Below, piece by piece: positions 19,734 through 28,255 of a DNA stretch of 64,000 nucleotides (positions are counted from its first letter, which is position 1; every line of letters starts with the position of its first letter). The notes under the pieces were generated by a model that made no database searches, had not been told where the DNA came from, and saw nothing but the letters and a program-made list of their open reading frames with translations. The stretch covers positions 62,001 to 126,000 of the forward strand of contig CAIMFV010000061.1 in assembly GCA_903840435.1 (NCBI GenBank), read 5' to 3'. Made by a program: the position numbers and the translations under genes. This DNA comes from an uncultured Caulobacterales bacterium (GTDB lineage Bacteria; Pseudomonadota; Alphaproteobacteria; Caulobacterales; Caulobacteraceae).

Positions 19734-20743
19734 GCAACATCTCCCAGATCAAGGGCCAGCAAAGCAAAACTCGCCAGCCAATGCTCCCCCATGAAATCTC
19801 CCGCAACGGTCGCCAAGGAGGCGGCGAGATGGTCGTGCCGCGCTTGCCGCGCAACGGCTTGCAAACCTGCTTCCGATGGCAGGGCCTTGGCAAGCACGCC
19901 AAAGGCGTAGGCGCGGTAGAGGTTCAGACCATCGAGATGGGCGTTCTTACCATCCGTCGGATCGCTGACCACGGCGGGCGTGAGTAGTGTTTTGGGCTCG
20001 CCCTGCGACAGGCGGGGCAGGAAGTCGGCAAACCAGGCCTGGAAAGCGACCCGCTGCATCACCTTCGCCATGAGGACGGCAACACTGAGGGCGGGCGAGA
20101 GAAAGGCGTCGCCGTCTGGCTCCCAGGCTTGGCAGTCGCGGTCATCCAAATGCCACGCCAAGGCCTTGGCGCAGATGAGGTTTTCGAGATCGCGATCCTG
20201 ACAAACCCGCGCATAGTCGAGCGCAAGCGAGAGCGCGAAGGCGGTGTTGGAATGGACACCTGCCCGCACCGGATAGGTCGCCTTGGGCAGATAGGTGTGG
20301 AAGCGCTGGGCGAAGGCCTTCGCCAAGGGACTAAACACCTGTGCGAGCTGCCGGTCACCGGCTTGCAACTCCGCAGCGAGTTTCAACGCCCAGGCCCAGC
20401 CATAGGGCCGCTCAAAGCCGCCGGTAAAGGGTCGCGTCAGATAGGCAAGCTCGGCGGAAACGGTCTCGGTTTGGATGGCGCAATTCAGCTGGTCGGTGAC
20501 GGCGCGACATATCGGCAAATCTGGGAATTGCTGGCGAATTCGGGCCAGGAGCCAATAGCTATGGACGCAGGAGTGCCAGTCAAAACTGCCATAAAAGATC
20601 GGGTGTAAAACCTGCGGCGGCGCTAGGTCTTCTGGACCTGAAAGCACCTGATCGAGCTTGTGGGGATAGGCGCGACCGACATGGCCAAGCGCTATTGTCG
20701 CGAAACGCGTCGCCAGTTCGGGCGTTAGGCGGGTCTCGATCAT
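19730..20743 (-). CDS. DUF2891 family protein
   Basis: A 337-residue soluble protein that I recognise as DUF2891: LHPIFYGSFDWHSCVHSYWLLARI, AELAYLTRPFTGGFERPYGWAW, ALDYARVCQDR and AFLSPALSVAVLMAKVM. The helical, Trp/Tyr/His-rich sequence suggests an alpha/alpha-barrel like those of some glycosidases and epimerases, but no function is established to my knowledge. Overlaps of 4 bases with DUF979 upstream and kynU downstream place it in the same transcript. Its position next to 5-oxoprolinase and the DUF969/DUF979 membrane pair argues for a part in uptake or use of a pyroglutamyl or related substrate. Confidence 0.85.
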   Translation of the reverse strand: MIETRLTPELATRFATIALGHVGRAYPHKLDQVLSGPEDLAPPQVLHPIFYGSFDWHSCVHSYWLLARIRQQFPDLPICRAVTDQLNCAIQTETVSAELAYLTRPFTGGFERPYGWAWALKLAAELQAGDRQLAQVFSPLAKAFAQRFHTYLPKATYPVRAGVHSNTAFALSLALDYARVCQDRDLENLICAKALAWHLDDRDCQAWEPDGDAFLSPALSVAVLMAKVMQRVAFQAWFADFLPRLSQGEPKTLLTPAVVSDPTDGKNAHLDGLNLYRAYAFGVLAKALPSEAGLQAVARQARHDHLAASLATVAGDFMGEHWLASFALLALDLGDVA

Positions 20744-21699
20744 GGGTTGGGAAAGGCGAGCAGATTCATCAGAGCGATATTCCCTATAAGGACCAACACT
20801 GCCGTCGGCGCCTGCGCGCGGATCACGCCGTTACGATCCTTCAACGCCAAAAGTGCGGCGGGCGCTAGATTGAAATTGGCCGCCATGGGGGTGACGAGGG
20901 TGCCGCAAAAACCGCTCAACATGCCAATGGCGCCAATGGCGGCGGGATCGCCGTGGAACCGACCGATCAAGAGCGGCAGACCAAGCCCCGAGGTCAGGAC
21001 CGGAAAGGCGGCAAAGGCATTGCCCATCACAGCGGTAAACGCCGCCATGCCCAGACAATAGACGACCACGGCAGCCAAACGATTTCCGGTGGGCAGCACC
21101 GACAGCGCGATTTCGCTGATCGCCCCGCCAACTCCGGCAAAGGCAAAGACCACCCCGAGGGCTGCGAGCATTTGCGGCAAGAGCGCCATCCAGCCAAGCG
21201 CTTGCAACAGTCCGCGCCCCCCGGCCACGGGCTCGCTGGCCCGCATGGGAAAACACAGAGGACACAGGCAAAGCGCCACCATGGCGCCGAGGGTTAAGCC
21301 GACCAAACTTGGCAAGGACTTGACCCCTGCCACCAAGAGCGGGGCCTTGCCCAGGTGGACGCCGGGAAGCCAAAGCGCCGCACCGAAGGCAAAAAGGGGA
21401 ATGGCAAGGGCAGGCAAGAAGAGGCGCATGCGCGAGATGGGCGGCTGCGGCTCTGGGCGTGGATCAGGGCCTTTAAAGGCGCCCAGCGCGCCACCCAGAA
21501 CAAGACCAATGAGGGCTAGCGCCAAGACGCCATTGCCCAGATCGCCAAGCTGATCTCCGAAGGCGAAGCTCATCCCTAACAGGCCATAGAAGAGGCTGGC
21601 CCGAAATCGGCGCGGCTCGGCCCTATCGGCGCCAATGGCGATGGCGACGGCGAAAAAAACCAGCCCTGCAATCGCATAGACCTGGGCAAGGCCGATCAT
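20740..21699 (-). CDS. DUF979 family membrane protein (probable transporter subunit)
   Basis: An integral membrane protein of 319 aa with about nine hydrophobic segments, for example VYAIAGLVFFAVAIAIGA, GVLALALIGLVLGGALGAF and VLVLIGNIALMNLLAF. The N terminus MIGLAQVYAIAGLVFF and GFCGTLVTPMAANFNLAPAALL are as I remember for DUF979. It always occurs with DUF969, and the pair is thought to form a permease, often near pyroglutamate genes. The ATG at 21699 overlaps the DUF969 stop by 4 bases; the frame's longer reading to 21726 is within DUF969 and is not used. Confidence 0.85.
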   Translation of the reverse strand: MIGLAQVYAIAGLVFFAVAIAIGADRAEPRRFRASLFYGLLGMSFAFGDQLGDLGNGVLALALIGLVLGGALGAFKGPDPRPEPQPPISRMRLFLPALAIPLFAFGAALWLPGVHLGKAPLLVAGVKSLPSLVGLTLGAMVALCLCPLCFPMRASEPVAGGRGLLQALGWMALLPQMLAALGVVFAFAGVGGAISEIALSVLPTGNRLAAVVVYCLGMAAFTAVMGNAFAAFPVLTSGLGLPLLIGRFHGDPAAIGAIGMLSGFCGTLVTPMAANFNLAPAALLALKDRNGVIRAQAPTAVLVLIGNIALMNLLAFPNP

Positions 21700-22355
21700 G
21701 TCCACCACCTGCGATCGCGCTGCCACAGGCGGATGGCGTGGACGATGAAGGCTAAGACGGCGGTGGGAATGGCAAAGCGGGCGATCTGGCCGGGGGCGAC
21801 GTCAAAGCCCTGTGCGGCCAAGACACCGTGGATCAATAGGACAGAACCGAAAGCGATAAAAATATCTTCGCCAAAAAAGACGCCAATATTGTCCACGGCC
21901 GCCGCATGGGCCTTGATCTCTTGCCGTGTTTGATCCGTGACAGCGCCACCGTTACCCAGGTCAGCGGCCGCCTCCGCCATAGGGGCCAAGACCGGGCGAA
22001 CCATCTGCACTTGCCCGCCCAACGCTGTAAGGCCAAGGGCGGCTGTCACTTGCCGCAAGCCCAAATAGCCGATCAGCAACCGGCCCGGCGTCAGTCCGCG
22101 GGCCCGCGCGACCAACCCTTGGGCGGCGCGGCGCAATCCCGCGCGCTCAAGCACACCAATCACCGGCGCGGTCAGCCAGATGAGACTGACGTATCGCGCC
22201 TCATTAAATGCCTTGCCAAATACGGCCAGGGTCGCTGGGACCGAATGACCAGAGGCCAAACCCGAAGCTAGTCCAGCCGCCGCGACGACGCCTAAAGGAT
22301 TAGCGCGCAGGCCAAAGCCAACCACCAGCACGCCGACGCCGATCAGCGGGGTCAT
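21696..22355 (-). CDS. DUF969 family membrane protein (probable transporter subunit)
   Basis: Integral membrane protein (219 aa) with about five or six membrane segments: MTPLIGVGVLVVGFGLRANPLGVVAAAGLASGLA at the N terminus, LIWLTAPVIGVLERAGL, and IFIAFGSVLLIHGVLAA. Matches DUF969, the partner of DUF979. The predicted role as half of a 5-oxoproline (pyroglutamate) or related permease rests on the adjoining 5-oxoprolinase gene, with which it overlaps by 4 bases, and on similar neighbourhoods elsewhere recalled from the literature. Confidence 0.85.
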   Translation of the reverse strand: MTPLIGVGVLVVGFGLRANPLGVVAAAGLASGLASGHSVPATLAVFGKAFNEARYVSLIWLTAPVIGVLERAGLRRAAQGLVARARGLTPGRLLIGYLGLRQVTAALGLTALGGQVQMVRPVLAPMAEAAADLGNGGAVTDQTRQEIKAHAAAVDNIGVFFGEDIFIAFGSVLLIHGVLAAQGFDVAPGQIARFAIPTAVLAFIVHAIRLWQRDRRWWT

Positions 22356-25300
22356 AGGCCTGCGTCCTCAACGACGCCAAATCCACCGCCGCCAGGTGTT
22401 GAAATGCGGATACGGTCGCCAGGCACAAGGTCTGTAACCTGTGCATAGCTGAGACTTTCGATCGTCCCATCCGCGCGCACGACTTCGGTAAGTCCTGGCA
22501 TCGCATCGCCACCGCCGTTCAGGCCAAAGGGAGCATTGCGCCTGCGGTTGGCCAAAATCGCGGCCGTCATGGGTGCCTGGAAGCTGATCTCGCGCACCAC
22601 GCCGTCGCCGCCCCGCCATCGCCCAGGCCCACCAGAACCGTGGCGCACCTCAAAGCGCTCGACCCGCACGGGATAGCGCATCTCTAAGACTTCCGGGTCG
22701 GTCAGGCGCGAATTGGTCATGTGGGTCTGAACGGCGGAGGCCCCGTCAAACCCCTCGCCCGCGCCCGCCCCGCCGCACAGGGTCTCGTAATACTGATGGG
22801 TGAGGTCGCCGAAGGTGAAGTTGTTCATGGTCCCTTGCGACGCCGCCAGCACACCAAAGGCCCCGAACAGGGCATCACAAATGGCTTGGCTCGTCTCGAC
22901 ATTGCCCGCCACCACTGCGGCTTCCGGCGACGGGTTGAGCATCGCGCCTTCCGGAACAATCAACCGCACGGGCATCATGCACCCGTCATTCAAGGGGATA
23001 TCGTCGTCGATCAGGGTTCGCAGCACATAGAGGGTGGCGGCGCGGCAGACCGAAAGCGGCGCATTATAGTTCGTGGCACGCTGCGGACTGGTGCCGGTGA
23101 AATCCACCTCAAGTGTGCCAGCCAGCGGATCGGGCCGCACCGAGACCGCGATGATCGCGCCCTCGTCCATCAGCACGGAAAACTCGCCCGGTCGCATGCG
23201 CCCGATCACCGCACGCACGGCATCGGCGGCATTGGCCTGGACGTGACCCATATAGGCGAAAACCTCCGTCTCGCCACAGGTGGCGATCAGCTGCTCGAGG
23301 CTCGCCACCCCTGCGCGGCAGCTGGCGACCTGGGCCTTAAGATCGGCAATGTTTTGATCGGGACTGCGGGCGGGATAGGGTCCGCTGGTTAAGGCCGCTC
23401 GAATCTCAGCCTCCAAAAACCGACCCGCGTTAACCAGTAGGCGAGGCTCGAAAATCACGCCCTCTTCCTCGAGGGAGCGGCTCATCGGGGGCATGGAGCC
23501 CGGCGTCACACCACCAATATCGCTGTGGTGCCCGCGCGCGGCGACGAAGGCCCGTGGCTGATCCCCGCCGCAGAAAACCGGTTGCACCACCGTGATGTCG
23601 GGCAGGTGAGCGCCGCCGCAATAGGGCGCGTTGAGCAAATAGACCTGGCCGGGCGCGAGCGGCCGCCCCGCCGTCTGACTGGCCGCAACCACGGCGCGCA
23701 CGCTTTCCCCCATCGAGCCAAGGTGAACAGGCATGTGCGGCGCATTGGCAACGAGGGCGCCGTCCGCATCAAAGAGGGCACAGGAAAAATCGAGCCTCTC
23801 CTTGATATTGACCGAGTGGGCGGTGTTTTGCAGCGCTTGTCCCATCTCTTCGGCGATGGCCATGAAGCGGTTATTATAGAGCTCCAAGCGGATCGGGTCG
23901 CGCCCGCCATCGCGGACGGGTTTCAGTGAGGACGGGCCAGCCCGGGTCTGGCGCAAAACAAGATCGCCATTGGCGGTGACCTGCGCCCGCCAACCCAGAT
24001 CGACGGTATTGGCGCCCGTGGCCTCTAAGATCAAAGCCGGTCCCTCAATCGATTGACCCGGCAAAAGCGCATCGCGTCGAAAGATCGCGGTCGGTCGGCG
24101 TTCGCCGTGCAGATGCACCTCACGAACGGCGAAGGGGATGGGAGGGGCCGCGGCCAGATCGCTATCAGCGCGCCCAACGGGGGTGGGCGAAAGGCGGGCT
24201 GTCACCCGCAGCGACTGCAATATCAGGTGCGCGTCCGGTTCGGAGAAACCGAACCTTTGCTGATGGGCTGCGGCAAAGGCGGCGCGCATCTCGGCCTCTG
24301 GAAGGAGATCAAGGGTTAGGGCTGTGTCCGACCCCTGCCGTCGCACCGCGACCTCGGCGGTGACACGGCTGACACCTTGAGAGACTGCCTGGGGGGCGAT
24401 CTCTTGATGGGCTTGATCGCCAAGCTCGCGGGCCAGCGTTTGGGCGGCCAGGACAGAGGCCTCGGTCAAGGCGACCTCAAGCGCCTTTTCGCGATAGGCG
24501 CTGACCTCGGCTAGGGCGATGCCGTGCGCCGACAATACGCCCGCCAAGGGGTGGATCAGCACCGAGGCGACGCCAAGCGTCTCTGCCACCAGACTTGCAT
24601 GTTGCCCGCCCGCGCCGCCGAAGGCCACCAAGCAATAGTCGGCCAAATCATGGCCCCGCGCCTGGGAGATGGCGCGAATGGCGCGCGCCATGCTCTCCAC
24701 CGCAATGGCCAAAAAGCCTTCCGCGAGCGCTTCGCACGACCTGACCTCGCCGGTCGCAATGCGGACCTGATCGGCGATCTCTTCAAGGCGGGCGCGCGCA
24801 GCGTCAGGATCAAGGGTTTGATCACTTGCGGAGCCAAAGACGGCGGGAAAGAGATCGGGTTGCAGCTTGCCAAGCACGAGATTGCAGTCGGTCAAGGTCA
24901 AAGGCCCGCCGCGACGATAGGCGGCTGGACCTGGGGAGGCGCCCGCCGAGTCTGGGCCAACTCTCAGGCGTAAGCCGTCAAAGCGGCAGATCGAGCCGCC
25001 ACCTGCGGCGATGGTGTGGACGCTGAGCATGGGGGTGCGCAACCTCACCCCGGCAATCTCGGTCTCCTCGGACCGCTCGAACGCGCCCGCATAGTGGGAC
25101 ACATCGGTCGAGGTGCCGCCCATATCAAAGCCAATGACCTTATCAAAGCCCGCTGCCCGGGCGACGGCAACCATGCCGACCACACCCCCGGCCGGGCCTG
25201 ACAAGACCGCATCCTTGCCACGAAATCCCAAGGCATCGGTCAAACCGCCGTTGGACTGCATGAAATAGAGCGGCGCATCCGCCTTCATCGCGGTCTGCAC

Positions 25301-25966
25301 CTGGCCGACATAGGCGCGGGTGACCGGTGACAAATAGGCGTCGGCCACGGTCGTGTCGCCGCGCGGCGCAATCCTGACCAAGGGATTGACCTCATGGCTG
25401 ACCGAAACCTGACTAAACCCAAGGCGGATGGCCAAGCTCTGCAAAGCCAATTCATGGGCGGGGAAGCGCCACGCATGCATCAAGACGATCGCAATGGCGT
25501 CAAAGCCTTGCTGACGCAGTTGGGTGAATTGGCGCTCTGCGGCGTCGAGGTCCAAAGCCCGTAGGACACGCCCCTCAACATCAAGCCGCTCGTCAATCTC
25601 AACCTGCGCCGCATAGAGGGGCGCTGGCCTTCGAATGTCGAGATCGAACAGGCGGGGTCGCGCCTGATGGCCGATGCGCAAAACATCGGCGAGGCCCTTG
25701 GTGATGGCGAGCACCGTCGGCGCGCCTTTGCGCTCGAGGAGGGCATTGGTGGCAACCGTTGTGCCGATCCGGACCTGGCGAACCGAAGCACCGGGCCCCG
25801 CCTCGTTCAGAATCCGCCGAACCCCTTCAGCAGCGGCGTCGTCATAGGCCTCTGGGTTTTCCGACAGCAGCTTCTTAACGATCCGGCGTCCGTCGCTACC
25901 TTCGCCAATAATGTCGGTAAAGGTGCCGCCACGGTCGACGGAAAAAGACCAGCCGACGCCGCCCAT
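22352..25966 (-). CDS. oplA: 5-Oxoprolinase (ATP-hydrolysing), fused HyuA-HyuB type
   Basis: A 1204-residue enzyme joining hydantoinase A and B domains, which hydrolyses 5-oxo-L-proline to L-glutamate with ATP. The HyuA half begins with DRGGTFTDIIG (Asp11 on) and holds GFDMGGTSTDVSHYAG, a phosphate-binding signature. The HyuB half starts near residue 690 (DPIRLELYNNRFMAIAEEMGQAL) and contains PYCGGAHLPDITVVQPVF and RGHHSDIGGVTPGSMPP. Full length matches eukaryotic and bacterial OPLAH. The frame starts at a TTG at 25984; the ATG at 25966 is the likely start, 7 bases after the preceding gene. Hydantoinase activity is the alternative; the transporter neighbours favour 5-oxoproline. Confidence 0.9.
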   Translation of the reverse strand: MGGVGWSFSVDRGGTFTDIIGEGSDGRRIVKKLLSENPEAYDDAAAEGVRRILNEAGPGASVRQVRIGTTVATNALLERKGAPTVLAITKGLADVLRIGHQARPRLFDLDIRRPAPLYAAQVEIDERLDVEGRVLRALDLDAAERQFTQLRQQGFDAIAIVLMHAWRFPAHELALQSLAIRLGFSQVSVSHEVNPLVRIAPRGDTTVADAYLSPVTRAYVGQVQTAMKADAPLYFMQSNGGLTDALGFRGKDAVLSGPAGGVVGMVAVARAAGFDKVIGFDMGGTSTDVSHYAGAFERSEETEIAGVRLRTPMLSVHTIAAGGGSICRFDGLRLRVGPDSAGASPGPAAYRRGGPLTLTDCNLVLGKLQPDLFPAVFGSASDQTLDPDAARARLEEIADQVRIATGEVRSCEALAEGFLAIAVESMARAIRAISQARGHDLADYCLVAFGGAGGQHASLVAETLGVASVLIHPLAGVLSAHGIALAEVSAYREKALEVALTEASVLAAQTLARELGDQAHQEIAPQAVSQGVSRVTAEVAVRRQGSDTALTLDLLPEAEMRAAFAAAHQQRFGFSEPDAHLILQSLRVTARLSPTPVGRADSDLAAAPPIPFAVREVHLHGERRPTAIFRRDALLPGQSIEGPALILEATGANTVDLGWRAQVTANGDLVLRQTRAGPSSLKPVRDGGRDPIRLELYNNRFMAIAEEMGQALQNTAHSVNIKERLDFSCALFDADGALVANAPHMPVHLGSMGESVRAVVAASQTAGRPLAPGQVYLLNAPYCGGAHLPDITVVQPVFCGGDQPRAFVAARGHHSDIGGVTPGSMPPMSRSLEEEGVIFEPRLLVNAGRFLEAEIRAALTSGPYPARSPDQNIADLKAQVASCRAGVASLEQLIATCGETEVFAYMGHVQANAADAVRAVIGRMRPGEFSVLMDEGAIIAVSVRPDPLAGTLEVDFTGTSPQRATNYNAPLSVCRAATLYVLRTLIDDDIPLNDGCMMPVRLIVPEGAMLNPSPEAAVVAGNVETSQAICDALFGAFGVLAASQGTMNNFTFGDLTHQYYETLCGGAGAGEGFDGASAVQTHMTNSRLTDPEVLEMRYPVRVERFEVRHGSGGPGRWRGGDGVVREISFQAPMTAAILANRRRNAPFGLNGGGDAMPGLTEVVRADGTIESLSYAQVTDLVPGDRIRISTPGGGGFGVVEDAGL

Positions 25967-25973
25967 GCCCGGA

Positions 25974-26651
25974 CTAGAGCTCAAGCAGGGGGTCGTGGTG
26001 GTGAGTAGACGTCTCGGTTGCGGGAAAATGGGCTTTCAGCGCCGCTCCGCAAATTTCGACCGCCCTGACCAAACCCTCAGCGGTCTGGCCCGCCTTGACG
26101 CCGTTTCGCACTTCCGCGACGGCCGCCTGAAAGACCGCCTCACCGACCGCCTTGTGCAAGGCTTGGTCGCCCAAGACCTCGACCATATGTTCAGCCTCGC
26201 TGACAAAGATGACCACGCCGGGCGTCTCGTCCGTGTGCAGACCCGCAGCAGCGAATTGGGCCAAGGCCGCGCGATGCACACGCTGGCGTTTCAGCGCCTT
26301 TGGGGTCAGCAGCGACCGAACCGGGGGAAGATCGGCGATGAGGGCGGACACGATGAACAGGATGGCTTGAAAAAGCGCGTAAAGGCTAAGACTAGAAGCC
26401 AGATCGCCATCGCCGGCTTGACGGCTGGCGAACCAGGTCTGCTCCGCCGAACCCAGCCAAGGCTCGGGGTCGAAACCCGCCGCCAAAATGATCGGCGGCA
26501 GGGCGAGCGCGATAATGACGCCAACCGCCAACGGCGTTTCGCGATAGTGCGACACCTGACGCGTGACGACGCAGACCACCTCCCCACGGGTTTCCGCTTC
26601 CGCCGCCGCCACGGCCTCGACCACACGCCGATGATCGGTTGGGCTCAACAT
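25974..26651 (-). CDS. TPM-domain membrane protein
   Basis: A 225-residue protein with a TPM (YgcG/TPM-phosphatase) domain interrupted by membrane segments. The N-terminal VVEAVAAAEAETRGEVVCVV and the C-terminal GVVIFVSEAEHMVEVLGDQALHKAVGE carry the TPM pattern, with hydrophobic stretches TPLAVGVIIALALPPIILA and LYALFQAILFIVSALIA between. It ends with a His-rich tail (TSTHHHDP). The preceding gene also encodes a TPM protein and ends 2 bases before this ATG; LemA precedes both, the usual trio. The role is unknown; such sets are linked to envelope or photosystem quality control elsewhere. Confidence 0.8.
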   Translation of the reverse strand: MLSPTDHRRVVEAVAAAEAETRGEVVCVVTRQVSHYRETPLAVGVIIALALPPIILAAGFDPEPWLGSAEQTWFASRQAGDGDLASSLSLYALFQAILFIVSALIADLPPVRSLLTPKALKRQRVHRAALAQFAAAGLHTDETPGVVIFVSEAEHMVEVLGDQALHKAVGEAVFQAAVAEVRNGVKAGQTAEGLVRAVEICGAALKAHFPATETSTHHHDPLLEL

Positions 26652-26653
26652 GG

Positions 26654-27466
26654 TCACCAATCTCCTGAGGCGCCACCGCCGCCAAACGAACCGCCTCCGC
26701 CGGAAAAGCCGCCGCCGCCGCCGCCGCCGCCGAAATCGTCGTCCCGTCGCCCCATCAGGGACGAGACAATCATCATCGGTAGGAAGACGCCGCCGCGCCC
26801 GCGAAAAATCGACTGAATGACGAAAAAGATGACGATGAGCGCCAAAAGGCCGCCCAAGGGGTTCGACCGACCCCGGACGTGGATTTGACGCTGGGCCTGT
26901 TCCGCTTCAGCCACCCGCGCATGGGCGGTCTGATCATCAAGGCCCAATTGTTCGACGAGCGCATCGGTCCCATCGACAATGCCTTGGCCAAAGTCGCCCG
27001 CCTTAAACTGTGGCAGCACCTTTTGGTGCAGAATGACGCTGGTCAGAGCATCGGTCAAAATCGGTTCGAGACCGTAGCCGACCTCAATCCGAACCTTGTG
27101 CTCGGTCGGCGCGATCAGGAAGACAACGCCGTTATTCTGGCCCTTTTGTCCAATGCCCCAAGCCCGGCCAAGCTGGTAGCCAAAATCGTCAATTGGCTGA
27201 CCTTGCAGGCTTGGCACCGTCGCGATGACCAATTGCCGACCGGTCTTTTCTTCCAAGGCCTGGGACTTGGCCGTTATATCTTGCACCTGCGCTGGGCTGA
27301 GGAGGTGGGCGTCATCCACCACCCGACCGGTCAGGGCAGGAAATTTCAGCGGGTCGGCGCTCACCGCCGAGACCGCGCCGAGCGAGGCCAGCCCGAGCAC
27401 GATCACGGTGATGAGGCGCGCCGCCCACCGAAATCTAGTGGAGCGCAGGACGCGAATGTTTGTCAT
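26654..27466 (-). CDS. TPM-domain protein, YgcG family
   Basis: A 270-residue exported protein: basic start, signal segment LITVIVLGLASLGAVSAVSA, then a periplasmic TPM domain at about residues 45-165 (VVDDAHLLSPAQVQDIT, GRQLVIATVPSLQGQPIDDFGYQLGRAW, VRIEVGYGLEPILTD). A second membrane segment (LGGLLALIVIFFVIQSIF, about 203-220) leads to a glycine-rich tail with FSGGGGSFGGGGASGDW. This is the complete YgcG pattern. The start lies 8 bases after lemA, and the stop 2 bases before the second TPM gene. Confidence 0.9.
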   Translation of the reverse strand: MTNIRVLRSTRFRWAARLITVIVLGLASLGAVSAVSADPLKFPALTGRVVDDAHLLSPAQVQDITAKSQALEEKTGRQLVIATVPSLQGQPIDDFGYQLGRAWGIGQKGQNNGVVFLIAPTEHKVRIEVGYGLEPILTDALTSVILHQKVLPQFKAGDFGQGIVDGTDALVEQLGLDDQTAHARVAEAEQAQRQIHVRGRSNPLGGLLALIVIFFVIQSIFRGRGGVFLPMMIVSSLMGRRDDDFGGGGGGGGFSGGGGSFGGGGASGDW

Positions 27467-27474
27467 GGCGCCCT

Positions 27475-28134
27475 TCAGGGCTTGGACGGCGGGGCTGAAC
27501 CGGGTGCAGACCCAGGGGCGGCCGCTGGGCTTGCGTCAAAATTGACCGTCGGCGCCGACTGGGCTTGTTCAGTTGCGGTGAACAATTGCATCGGCTGTTC
27601 GGCACTATAGAGGGTCTTGGCCCACAAGACGCCGGGGAAGGTGTGCAGGCTCAAATTATAGCTCGCCGCCGCGTCATTATAGTCGCGCCGAGCAATATTG
27701 ATCCGGTTTTCTGTCCCTTCCAATTGCGATTGCAAGGCCATGAAGTTTTGATCTGACTTGAGCTCTGGATAGCGCTCTTGAATGACCATCAACCGCCCCA
27801 GCACGCCAGACAGGTTATTTTGGGCCTGTTGGAACTTTTGGAATTCAGCCGGATTGGAAAGGGCCGCGGCATCTACATGCACTGCGGTTGCCTTGGCGCG
27901 GGCCTCGGTCACCTCGACGAGGACAGACTTTTCCTGAGCCGCATAACCCTTCACGGTCGAGACGAGGTTGGGGATCAGGTCAGCGCGCCGTTGATAGGCC
28001 GCCTGGACATCAGCCCAAGACTTTTTGGCGAATTCTTCTTTGGTCGGGATTGTATTGACGCCGCAGCCAGAAAGGCTGGCCGCCGCCATGACGGCGATCA
28101 GGCTAAGACCAAGCCGCCGAGAAAAATAGGACAC
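27475..28134 (-). CDS. lemA: LemA family lipoprotein
   Basis: LemA protein (219 aa). The N-terminal signal ends in a lipobox, SLSGC (Cys24), so the protein should be lipid-anchored. The LemA core follows: WADVQAAYQRRADLIPNLVSTVKGYAAQEKSVLVEVTEARAKA and, further on, NFMALQSQLEGTENRINIARRDYNDA. A Pro/Ala-rich tail ends it. LemA is commonly encoded with TPM proteins, as here. It is the first gene of the twelve-gene minus-strand run that reaches asnB; the 121 bases upstream separate it from astB and must contain the promoter if the run is one transcript. Confidence 0.93.
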   Translation of the reverse strand: MSYFSRRLGLSLIAVMAAASLSGCGVNTIPTKEEFAKKSWADVQAAYQRRADLIPNLVSTVKGYAAQEKSVLVEVTEARAKATAVHVDAAALSNPAEFQKFQQAQNNLSGVLGRLMVIQERYPELKSDQNFMALQSQLEGTENRINIARRDYNDAAASYNLSLHTFPGVLWAKTLYSAEQPMQLFTATEQAQSAPTVNFDASPAAAPGSAPGSAPPSKP

Positions 28135-28255
28135 AGGCGTTCACCTTTGTTCGTGCTTGCGAAGCCGCTCTCGGCTCCACATTCCTGTGCAGAGCTTAGC
28201 AGACTGGTCGACAGGGGTTAAGTGAAACCGGCGTAACCTGAATTTCGCCGAGCGA

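Noticed and set aside
25911-26816. 301-codon plus-strand frame across the 5-oxoprolinase and TPM genes
   Set aside because: Antisense to three recognised coding regions and without protein-like motifs; its proline-rich end is the complement of the glycine-rich TPM tail.
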